In this document: piece after piece, positions 29,716-35,563 of the stretch | Numbering within the stretch: the first letter of the stretch is position 1 | Layout of the letters: each line of letters opens with the position of its first letter | Assembly: GCA_035315345.1 (NCBI GenBank) | Contig: DATFYA010000179.1 | Location: 1 to 35,563 of the forward strand | Origin: Candidatus Methylomirabilota bacterium | GTDB lineage: Bacteria > Methylomirabilota > Methylomirabilia > Rokubacteriales > CSP1-6 | Direction: 5' to 3' | DNA: 35,563 nt | Made by a program: the position numbers and the translations under genes | The notes under the pieces: model-generated | Told to the model about the DNA's origin: nothing | Seen by the model: only the letters and a program-made list of their open reading frames with translations | The model's database searches: none

Positions 29716-31071
29716 ATGGCACAGGATCTCCCCGGCTACCTCGACCTCGTCAAGCGCACCCGGCCCGACGACCTCCTGGTGGTGTCGAAGGAGCTGGACC
29801 CGGCCTACGAGATCACCGCCCTGGTGGTGAAGCTCGAGCGCGAGGCGCGGAAGCGCCCGGTGGTGATCTGCGAGCGGGTGAAGGGCACGTCGTTCCCGGT
29901 GCTGACCAACCTGCACGCGAGCCGCTCGCGGCTGGCGCTCTCGATGGGCGCGGCGCCCGACGAGATGCTCACCACCTATTTGCGCGCCATGGACAAGCCG
30001 GTTCCACCACGGATCGTCTCGGGCGGCCCGTGCAAGGACGTGGTGCTGACCGGCGACCGGATCGACCTCTACGCCCTGCCCCAGATGCTGCACCACGAGG
30101 GCGACGCGGGGGCGTACGTGACCTCCGCGATCTCGTTCGCGAAAGACCCGACCCGCGACATCTGGAACTGCGCCTACAACCGGCTGATGATCCAGGGCCG
30201 CGACCGCACCGCGATCCACCTCACCCTGGGCAAGCACCTCTGGGAGTTCCAGCGCATCGCGGAGTCGCTCGGACGCCCGCTGCCGGTGGCCTTCGCCATC
30301 GGTGTGCACCCCGCCATCGCGCTGGGGGCCCTCGCCATCGGCTCCATCGACGAGGACGAGCGCGCGATCATGGGCGCGCTCTTGCGCGAGCCGCTCGAGC
30401 TGGTGAAGTGCGAGACCTCCGACCTGCTGGCCCCGGCGCACGCCGAGATGATCATCGAGGCGGAGATCCTGCCGGGCGCGCGGACGCCGGAGGGGCCGTT
30501 CGGCGAGTTCACCGGGTACAGCCTCGGCGAGCGCGAGCGCGAGGTGGTGCAGGTCCGGGCCATCACCCATCGCGGCGGGGCCTATTTCCAGGACATCACG
30601 GTGGCCCATCTCGACCACATGCTCCTCTCGACCATTCCGATGGAGGCCAATCTCTATCGCGCAGTCCGCGCCATGGTGCCATCGGTGAAGGCGGTGCGCG
30701 TGCCCGCGCCGTTCACCTGCTACGTCTCGATCGAGCAGCGGTTGATCGGGCAGGCCAAGAACGCGATCCTGTCGGTGCTGGGCGCCGACCTCTACATGAA
30801 GCGCGTGGTGGTGGTGGACGAGGACGTGAACATCTTCGACGACCGCCAGGTCACGTGGGCGATCGCGACCCGCTGCCAGCCCGACCGCGACATCACGATC
30901 GTCACCCACGCGCGCGGCTCCGACCTCGATCCCTCCACCAAGCAGGACGGCTACTCCGGCAAGTGGGGCGTCGACGCCACCGCGAAGCCGTCGCTGGCCG
31001 GCTACACTCCGCGCCATCGCGTGCCGCCCGAGGTGTGGAAGCGGCTCGCGCTGAAGGACTACACGCAGTAG
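29716..31071 (+). CDS. UbiD-family prenylated-FMN-dependent decarboxylase
   Basis: A 451-residue UbiD-type (de)carboxylase. The catalytic Glu-Arg-Glu region is visible: CAYNRLMIQGRDRTAIHLTL for the prenyl-FMN pocket, ARTPEGPFGEFTGYSLGERE for the acid cluster, and VVVVDEDVNIFDDRQVTWAI and ATRCQPDRDI for the C-terminal half. Such enzymes decarboxylate or carboxylate aromatic, heteroaromatic and enoic acids using prFMN made by UbiX, which is not in the window. With an acyl-CoA ligase 16 nt downstream, conversion of an aromatic or unsaturated acid followed by CoA activation is likely, the substrate being unknown. GGAGAGG precedes the ATG. Confidence 0.93.
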   Translation: MAQDLPGYLDLVKRTRPDDLLVVSKELDPAYEITALVVKLEREARKRPVVICERVKGTSFPVLTNLHASRSRLALSMGAAPDEMLTTYLRAMDKPVPPRIVSGGPCKDVVLTGDRIDLYALPQMLHHEGDAGAYVTSAISFAKDPTRDIWNCAYNRLMIQGRDRTAIHLTLGKHLWEFQRIAESLGRPLPVAFAIGVHPAIALGALAIGSIDEDERAIMGALLREPLELVKCETSDLLAPAHAEMIIEAEILPGARTPEGPFGEFTGYSLGEREREVVQVRAITHRGGAYFQDITVAHLDHMLLSTIPMEANLYRAVRAMVPSVKAVRVPAPFTCYVSIEQRLIGQAKNAILSVLGADLYMKRVVVVDEDVNIFDDRQVTWAIATRCQPDRDITIVTHARGSDLDPSTKQDGYSGKWGVDATAKPSLAGYTPRHRVPPEVWKRLALKDYTQ

Positions 31072-31087
31072 CCCCTCCATCGCCGCC

Positions 31088-32455
31088 ATGCCCGCCGGCT
31101 TCGCCGCGCTCCTGGCCGCCGCCGCGCGCCGCCGGCCCGAGCAGCCGGCGCTGCTGTGGGACGACGGGGCGCTGACGTGGCGGGAGCTCGAGCGGCGCGC
31201 GGGCGGCGTCGCGCGGCGGCTGGCGCGATCCGGGGTGCGGGCGGGCGACGTCGTCGCGCTCTTGCTGCCGAATACCTGCGGCTTCGTCGCCGCCCTCTGG
31301 GGCGGGCTCGCTCTCGGCGCCACCGTGGCCCCGCTCAACCCGCTGCTGGCCGGCGAGGAGCGCGGGCGCATCCTCGACCACCTGCGGCCTCGGGCGATCG
31401 TCGACGCGGCACCGGAGACCGAGACGGCCGAGCCGACCCCGGTCGACCCACCCACCGCCCCGGCCATCATCCTCTATACATCCGGCAGCACGGGGCAGCC
31501 CAAGGGTGCGGTGCTCTCGCACGCCGCGCTCGCCGCGGCCAACGAATCCTGGGCCGGACCGGTGATGGGCCTCACGCCCGGCGACCGCGTGCTGGCCGCG
31601 CTGCCGCTGGCGCACTCCTTCGGCCTCAACGGTGCGCTGCTGGCACCCCTCCTGGCCGGCGCCACGGTGGTGCTGCAGGAGCGCTTCTCGCCGGAGGAGA
31701 CGCCCCGCGCGATCGCCCGTCATCGCGCCACCGTGTTCCCCGGCGTGGCCACGATGTTCGCCCGGATCCTCGAGTCCCCCGCGCTCGTCGCGGCCGACCT
31801 GTCGAGCCTCCGGCTGGCCGTCTCCGGGGCGGCGCCCTGTCCGTGGGCACTGGCCAGCGAGTGGCGGCGGCGCACGGGCGTCCGCATCGTGCGCGGCTAC
31901 GGGATGACCGAGCTGTTCCGCCCGATCTCCTACCTGGCCGCCGAAACCGCCGATCATCCCGACTCCATCGGACGCGCGGTGCCGGGCGTCGAGCTGCGCG
32001 TGGTCGAGGACGAGCTGTGGATCCGCACGCCGGCGGCGATGGACGGCTACCTGCGGGCCCGCGAGGAGACGGCGGCGGTGCTCGCCGACGGCTGGTTCAA
32101 GACCGGTGACCTGGCCACGATCTCGCCCGACGGCTACGTCAGCATCGTGGGGCGGAAGCGCGAGCTGATCCTGCGCGGCGGCTACTCGGTGGTGCCGGGC
32201 GAGGTGGAGGCCGCGCTGCTCGGGCATCCCGCGGTGGCGGAGGCGGCGGTCATCGGCGTCGCGCACGCCGAGCTGGGCGAGGAGGTCAGCGCCTTCGTGA
32301 CGCTGCGGGCGGGGACGCGGGCCGAGCCGGAAGAGCTGATCGCGTTCTGTCGCGCGCGCCTCGCCGGCTACAAGTATCCGCGGCGGGTCTCGATCGTGAC
32401 CGAATTGCCCAAGAGCCCGACCGGCAAGATCCTCAAGGCGCGGCTGCGGGACTGA
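31088..32455 (+). CDS. Acyl-CoA synthetase, AMP-binding (ANL) family
   Basis: A 455-residue adenylate-forming enzyme. Motifs in order: the P-loop-like IILYTSGSTGQPKGAVLSHA (about 128-147), GYGMTELFRP (A5), WFKTGDLATISPDGYVSIVG (A7), RKRELILRGGYSVVPGEVEA (A8) and the catalytic-lysine end PKSPTGKILKARLR (A10). It forms an acyl- or aryl-AMP and then the CoA thioester. It is shorter than the usual 500-550 residues, mainly in the N-terminal half, yet the catalytic motifs are complete. It follows the UbiD gene by 16 nt and closes the unit, with a strong hairpin 36 nt downstream. Confidence 0.93.
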   Translation: MPAGFAALLAAAARRRPEQPALLWDDGALTWRELERRAGGVARRLARSGVRAGDVVALLLPNTCGFVAALWGGLALGATVAPLNPLLAGEERGRILDHLRPRAIVDAAPETETAEPTPVDPPTAPAIILYTSGSTGQPKGAVLSHAALAAANESWAGPVMGLTPGDRVLAALPLAHSFGLNGALLAPLLAGATVVLQERFSPEETPRAIARHRATVFPGVATMFARILESPALVAADLSSLRLAVSGAAPCPWALASEWRRRTGVRIVRGYGMTELFRPISYLAAETADHPDSIGRAVPGVELRVVEDELWIRTPAAMDGYLRAREETAAVLADGWFKTGDLATISPDGYVSIVGRKRELILRGGYSVVPGEVEAALLGHPAVAEAAVIGVAHAELGEEVSAFVTLRAGTRAEPEELIAFCRARLAGYKYPRRVSIVTELPKSPTGKILKARLRD

Positions 32456-32491
32456 CGCCCGGCCGGCGCCGCGGGACTGGAGGCCAGGCGA

Positions 32492-32522
32492 GGCGGCGTG
32501 AGGGTGCTCCCCTCACGCCGCC
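32492..32522. terminator. 13-bp perfect hairpin between convergent genes
   Basis: GGCGGCGTGAGGG (32492-32504) and CCCTCACGCCGCC (32510-32522) pair perfectly around TGCTC. It lies between the acyl-CoA ligase and the minus-strand small secreted protein and can end both transcripts. Confidence 0.7.
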
Positions 32523-32559
32523 CCTATGTGAACGCGCGGGTGCCGCGCGGCTGGTCGTG

Positions 32560-32829
32560 CTACTTCTTCGGCTGCTCGGGCGCCTTGGACTCCGACGCCT
32601 TCGTGTCGTCGCTCTTCTTGGCCGCGGGCTTCTTCTTGGCGGCGTGCTGCTTGTGAGCCTTGCCGCTCTCCTTCTTGTCCTTCTTGTCCATCTTGTCCAT
32701 CGAGGCGTCACCGCTCTTCGGAGCGGTCGGCGCGGGAGCCGGGGCGGGCGTCTGCGCCGCGGCCGGGCCAACGATGCCGACGGCGAACACCGTCGCGGCT
32801 ACCAGGGACATCACCGAGCTGACTTTCAT
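32560..32829 (-). CDS. Small secreted Lys/Ala/Pro-rich protein
   Basis: An 89-residue protein with a clear signal peptide (MKVSSVMSLVAATVFAVGIV, cut after AAAQ). The mature part is low-complexity: an Ala-Pro stretch, then DKMDKKDKKESGKAHKQHAA and a Lys-rich tail ending PEQPKK. It resembles many short uncharacterised secreted proteins of GC-rich bacteria; such strongly basic tails may bind polyanions, but nothing shows this directly. GGAGGAG lies upstream of the ATG. It may be co-transcribed with the next small gene upstream on the same strand. Confidence 0.75.
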   Translation of the reverse strand: MKVSSVMSLVAATVFAVGIVGPAAAQTPAPAPAPTAPKSGDASMDKMDKKDKKESGKAHKQHAAKKKPAAKKSDDTKASESKAPEQPKK

Positions 32830-32882
32830 CGGAGCACTCCTCCCTCTACGTTGAGTGTGGGTTGCGCTGCGCTGCGGTTGCG

Positions 32883-33218
32883 TCACTCGAACAGGCTCGT
32901 GAAGAACTGCCTCACGCTCCGGCCGAACGATACGGCCCCGTCCCTCGTCTTGGTCCAGGCCGACTGCGCCTCGGGCTCCGCTGCCCGTCCTGCCTCCTTG
33001 ATCTTGTCTCCCGCGGTCTCGGCGCCGCCGACCACCGCGGTGCCGACTCCCTTCGCGGTCTCCTCGACGCCCTGGCCGATCTGCTTGGCCCCGCTCTCGA
33101 CCTGCGCCGCGCCCTCCCGGGCCTTGCCGTCGTCGGCCGCGGCGACCGGCGCCGCGGTCAGAAGGAGCGCCAGCAATGCGACGAAGCTCGGGGGCCAGCT
33201 CTTCACCGGCGTCTTCAT
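32883..33218 (-). CDS. Small secreted LEA-like amphipathic protein
   Basis: A 111-residue protein. A signal peptide runs to about residue 28 (FVALLALLLTAAPVAAA) and is followed by a helical, Ala/Gly/Lys/Glu-rich region with short repeats: AAQVESGAKQIGQGVEETAK, GVGTAVVGGAETAGDKIKEA. This composition recalls the 11-residue repeats of late-embryogenesis-abundant and apolipoprotein-like proteins, which protect membranes and proteins under drying, though no fold can be assigned. The tail AVSFGRSVRQFFTSLFE is conserved-looking. The ATG at 33218 was chosen because AGGAGGAG adjoins it. Confidence 0.72.
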   Translation of the reverse strand: MKTPVKSWPPSFVALLALLLTAAPVAAADDGKAREGAAQVESGAKQIGQGVEETAKGVGTAVVGGAETAGDKIKEAGRAAEPEAQSAWTKTRDGAVSFGRSVRQFFTSLFE

Positions 33219-33375
33219 CTCCTCCTCCTCTTCCTTCCCTCGGGGGTGTAACACGCTCCGGTTGGAGAAAGTTCACCGGCAACCCACATGCCAGTGGCGC
33301 TCGGAGAGCGCCGGGCCGCATCCGGCCTGCTTTCCCCGCGATTTGCGCGGCGCTCAGGGGGCGCCGGAGGAGGAA

Positions 33376-33394
33376 TTACACGACAGGCGTGTAA
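33376..33394. terminator. Palindrome after the PPOX gene
   Basis: TTACACG and CGTGTAA form a 7-bp perfect inverted repeat around ACAGG, three bases after the PPOX stop codon. It could be a weak terminator or an operator; its sequence is AT-richer than the surroundings. Confidence 0.35.
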
Positions 33395-33397
33395 GGA

Positions 33398-33793
33398 TTA
33401 CCAGGAGAATACGTGCGTGGGCGTCAGCTCGACGATCACCGAGTCCGAGTCGCCGAGTGCGGCCTCGCGCGGGTACTGCGGATACTTTGCGTAGAGGCGA
33501 CGGCGCAGCCGGCGGAAGCGCGGGCCGCGCTCGATCACGCGCGCGGTGCCCTGCACCATCACGCCGGTGATGTGACTCCAGTCGTCCGAGTAGCAGTCCA
33601 CGGTCAGGGCGAGCCGCGGGTTGGCGCGCACGTTGCGCACCTTGCGGCCGCGCTTGCCCGAGCCGAAGTAGATCTTGCCGCCCGCCAGCACGTGACACAC
33701 CGGCACCAGATGCGGCATGCCCGCCCCCACCGTGGCGACGCGCGCGACCCGCTCCCACTCGATCATCCTGGCCTGCGCTTTCGTCATTCGCAT
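33398..33793 (-). CDS. PPOX-fold (pyridoxamine 5'-phosphate oxidase-like) flavin protein
   Basis: A 131-residue split-barrel protein. Landmarks: VARVATVGAGMPHLVPVCHV, KIYFGSGKRGRKVRNVRANP, RLALTVDCYSDDWSHITGVM and VQGTARVIERG. This is the common small PPOX/F420-binding family in which FMN, F420 or heme serves as cofactor. The F420-type relatives reduce or oxidise diverse small molecules, and in a genome with two LLM oxidoreductases F420 is plausible but unproven. The ATG at 33793 has GGAGGAG upstream. It is divergent from the small basic protein. Confidence 0.88.
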   Translation of the reverse strand: MRMTKAQARMIEWERVARVATVGAGMPHLVPVCHVLAGGKIYFGSGKRGRKVRNVRANPRLALTVDCYSDDWSHITGVMVQGTARVIERGPRFRRLRRRLYAKYPQYPREAALGDSDSVIVELTPTHVFSW

Positions 33794-33861
33794 GAGTGTC
33801 TCCTCCGTAGGCGTGCAGTGTACTCCTCGGGCCGCGCGGCGCCCGCGCCCCCGCGCACGCA

Positions 33862-33891
33862 TTGACCCGCGGCAAAGCAGTGTTGTAGATT
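33862..33891 (+). promoter_or_regulatory. Promoter of the small basic protein gene, leaderless type
   Basis: TTGACC (33862-33867) and TAGATT (33886-33891) are 18 bp apart, the best sigma-70-like pair in the window. The -10 box ends 7 nt before the ATG at 33899. Confidence 0.6.
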
Positions 33892-33898
33892 CGGCCGC

Positions 33899-34099
33899 AT
33901 GAAAAGCAAGACTTCCTCGAAGAAGAAGGCGTCACCCGCCCGCGGCAAGGCGAAGGCGGCGGCCCGGCCGGCTTCCCGCAAGGCCGCGGCCAAGGCTCCG
34001 GCGGCCAGGCCGGCAGCCCCGGCCGCCCCGAAGGTTGCCAGCTACACCCCGAAGCCGATCGAGGGCATCGGCTGGGCGCCCTTCCGCTATAGCCGGTAG
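33899..34099 (+). CDS. Small basic Lys/Ala/Pro-rich protein with aromatic C-terminal motif
   Basis: A 66-residue protein. The first 45 residues are low-complexity and very basic (MKSKTSSKKKASPARGKAKA and on), like histone H1-type tails or bacterial nucleoid proteins. The last 20 differ sharply: SYTPKPIEGIGWAPFRYSR, an aromatic, proline-rich stretch that looks like a folded or binding motif. No known domain. A good promoter and a hairpin after the stop argue that it is a real, separately expressed gene. Role in DNA compaction is a guess from composition. Confidence 0.65.
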   Translation: MKSKTSSKKKASPARGKAKAAARPASRKAAAKAPAARPAAPAAPKVASYTPKPIEGIGWAPFRYSR

Positions 34100-34109
34100 A
34101 CCCGCTCGG

Positions 34110-34131
34110 GGTGCCCGCTCGCTCGGGCACC
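34110..34131. terminator. 8-bp hairpin after the small basic protein
   Basis: GGTGCCCG and CGGGCACC around CTCGCT, 11 nt after the stop codon. Confidence 0.55.
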
Positions 34132-34160
34132 GCGGCCTCGGGTGCTCCGGTCCCGGGCAG

Positions 34161-34949
34161 GTGACCGCGCTCGGCCTCCTCCTGCTGCTGGTGTTGGCGG
34201 TGGGCTGCTCGGCGGTGGAGCGGATCGGCCAGCCGTGGTGGGAGATGCGCCGCGACTCGTCCGGCCAGGCCCCGGATCCGGCCGGCACGCCCGACGCCGT
34301 CGTGCAGGTCTACGCCGCCCGGACGGTGGGCTGGAAGGGCGTGATGGCGGTCCACACCTGGATCGCGGTCAAGCCGTCCGGCGCGGGGGCCTATACCCGC
34401 TACGAGGTCATGGGCTGGGGCGTGGGCAGCGGGACGCCGGCGCTCCGGGTCAACCGCACCGGGCCCGACAACTACTGGTTCGGCAGCCGCCCCGATCTGC
34501 TCTCCGACCGGCGCGGGGCGGGCGTCGACGCGCTGATCACGCGCATCGAAGCCGCGATCCAGGCGTATCCCTACCCGTCGAGCTACCGGACGTGGCCGGG
34601 ACCCAACAGCAACACCTTCACGGCCTACGTCGGCCGCGCAGTGCCCGAGCTGCGCCTCGACCTGCCGGCCACGGCCATCGGCAAGGACTTCATCCCGGGC
34701 GGCGTCCCCATGGCCTGGACGCCGAGCGGGACCGGGGTGCAGGTCTCCCTGCTCGGGCTGCTGGGCGTGCTCGCCGGAGGTGAGGAGGGGCTGGAGCTGA
34801 ACGTGCTGGGCCTGACGTTCGGGCTCGACGTGAAGCGCCCGGCGCTGAAGCTGCCGGTGGTCGGTCGGCTCGGCTGGAGCCAGCGCCCGGAGCCCCCCGT
34901 CCCCGAGCAGGCCGCCTCGGTCCCGTCCCGCGCTAGCCGCTCCGAGTGA
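34161..34949 (+). CDS. DUF3750 family lipoprotein
   Basis: A 262-residue protein. LLLLLVLAVGC is a lipobox, so it is probably anchored in the envelope. The body matches DUF3750: VVQVYAARTVGWKGVMAVHT, WIAVKPSGAGAYTRYEVMGW, PDNYWFGSRPDLLSDRRGAG, AAIQAYPYPSSYRTWPGPNS, NTFTAYVGRAVPELRLDLPA and TAIGKDFIPGG. Function is unknown; conserved His, Asn-Ser-Asn and Lys-Asp residues hint at an enzymatic site. The start is probably the GTG at 34161, lacking a clear ribosome-binding site. Its 3' end overlaps that of the convergent kinase gene by 17 bp. Confidence 0.85.
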   Translation: MTALGLLLLLVLAVGCSAVERIGQPWWEMRRDSSGQAPDPAGTPDAVVQVYAARTVGWKGVMAVHTWIAVKPSGAGAYTRYEVMGWGVGSGTPALRVNRTGPDNYWFGSRPDLLSDRRGAGVDALITRIEAAIQAYPYPSSYRTWPGPNSNTFTAYVGRAVPELRLDLPATAIGKDFIPGGVPMAWTPSGTGVQVSLLGLLGVLAGGEEGLELNVLGLTFGLDVKRPALKLPVVGRLGWSQRPEPPVPEQAASVPSRASRSE

Positions 34950-35563
34950 CGGTGGCCCAGCCGGCCTCGGCGAGGGGGCGCGCCCGCTCGCCGCGCGCCC
35001 GGGCGTTGACGTCGTTGGCGGTGCCTGCGATCACGCGGCCCATGATGCCCTGGGCGATGGCGGCCAGCCGGAACATCGCGAAGGCCAGATAGAACTCCCA
35101 GTCGGGGATGCTCGACCGCCCGGTCCGCCGGCAATAGGCCGCGACGTACTCCTCCTCGGATGGCAGCCCCATCTCGGCCAGCGGCGCGCCCAGCACGCCG
35201 CCGAGGGTGCTCGGGCCGAGCCGGTAGGGCATGCAGTTGTACGCCAGGTCGGCCAGCGGGCTGCCGAGCGTGGACAGCTCCCAGTCGAGCACCGCCACGG
35301 CCCGCGGCTCGGTGGGATGCATGATGAGGTTGCCGGGGCGGAAGTCGCCGTGCACGATCGTGGGCCGGTCGTCTGGCGGCACGTGCTCCGGCAGCCAGGC
35401 GATGAGATGCTCCATCGCCTCGATCCGCTCGGTCTCCGAGGCGCGGTACTGGCTGGTCCAGCGGTGGATCTGCCGCGCGAAGTAGCTGCCGGGACGGCCG
35501 TAGTCGGTGAGGCCGGTGGCCTCGAGATCCACCCGGTGCAGGCGCGCGAGCACGTCGTTCATC
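34933..35563 (-). CDS. APH-family phosphotransferase (ACAD10-like), N-terminus outside window
   Basis: The last 209 or more residues of an aminoglycoside-phosphotransferase-fold kinase. The catalytic loop is TIVHGDFRPGNLIMHP with the base aspartate, and the metal-binding motif is AVLDWELSTLGSPLADLAYN. The remainder, PSEEEYVAAYCRRTGRSSIP and DWEFYLAFAMFRLAAIAQGI, is typical of the ACAD10/11-type kinases that phosphorylate 4-hydroxyacyl-CoAs or related substrates beside acyl-CoA dehydrogenases. The ATP-binding N-terminal lobe lies beyond the right edge, so the ATG at 35562 is internal. Confidence 0.9.
   Translation of the reverse strand, partial: MNDVLARLHRVDLEATGLTDYGRPGSYFARQIHRWTSQYRASETERIEAMEHLIAWLPEHVPPDDRPTIVHGDFRPGNLIMHPTEPRAVAVLDWELSTLGSPLADLAYNCMPYRLGPSTLGGVLGAPLAEMGLPSEEEYVAAYCRRTGRSSIPDWEFYLAFAMFRLAAIAQGIMGRVIAGTANDVNARARGERARPLAEAGWATVTRSG

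Noticed and set aside
32560-33218. Small secreted proteins as a toxin-immunity pair
   Set aside because: Both have signal peptides and low-complexity bodies, neither resembles a toxin or immunity fold.
33249-33274. GAAC-N18-GTTA on the minus strand before the LEA-like gene, similar to an EcfG stress promoter
   Set aside because: Spacing and bases differ from the consensus by at least two positions and no ECF regulator is nearby; too weak to call.

Overview
The window is a very GC-rich (about 70% by eye) bacterial chromosome segment with densely packed genes. Two LLM-type flavin/F420 oxidoreductases, an NMT1/THI5-type periplasmic binding protein, a UbiD-family decarboxylase next to an acyl-CoA ligase, an acetamidase/formamidase and an archaeal-type ATP-dependent DNA ligase together resemble uncultivated soil or subsurface bacteria of the Rokubacteria/Methylomirabilota kind. 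That placement is an inference from gene content; there is no rRNA gene, tRNA gene or CRISPR array here.

Layout. 1-3.2 kb is the mobile part: an edge-cut GNAT acetyltransferase, an AT-richer spacer with folded structure, an integron-type integrase (IntI), and an intact IS1202/ISNCY-like insertion sequence. The element is bracketed by an exact 19-bp direct repeat and sits in the divergent promoter region between intI and a HEXXH-DinB fusion gene. 4.2-5.1 kb has two small proteins and a stub of a nucleotide cyclase. 5.1-7.6 kb is a minus-strand operon (lipoprotein, HAD hydrolase, LLM oxidoreductase, MgtC). Then come a MesD-like folate-independent methionine synthase, an ATP-dependent DNA ligase, an anion permease, a GNAT, a PduO-type adenosyltransferase, a CoA-binding protein and a double Usp. 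14.2-18.3 kb is the familiar MoxR-DUF58-transglutaminase (TgpA) operon, followed by a polysaccharide deacetylase, a second LLM oxidoreductase and a GT9 glycosyltransferase.

21.2-27.8 kb is a minus-strand run that may be one transcription unit: acetamidase, DUF547, radical SAM, an unusual metallophosphatase-like protein, TVP38, DUF3047, a GT2 fused in frame to FKBP, a helix-hairpin-helix protein and a Dps lacking a proper start. The junctions from DUF547 to GT2 all overlap. This block is the best candidate for an undescribed system. 27.9-32.5 kb runs on the plus strand: TenA, binding protein, UbiD, acyl-CoA ligase. 32.5 kb to the end holds small secreted Lys/Ala-rich and LEA-like proteins, a PPOX-fold protein, a basic 66-residue protein, a DUF3750 lipoprotein and an edge-cut aminoglycoside-phosphotransferase-like kinase.

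A recurring regulatory pattern is visible. Genes that head transcription units often have a TAnnnT-type -10 box only 6-11 nt before the start codon and no Shine-Dalgarno, as expected for leaderless or nearly leaderless mRNAs, whereas genes inside operons more often use Shine-Dalgarno sites or overlapping stop/start codons. Three gene boundaries look damaged or remodelled: HEXXH/DinB, GT2/FKBP and HHH/Dps.
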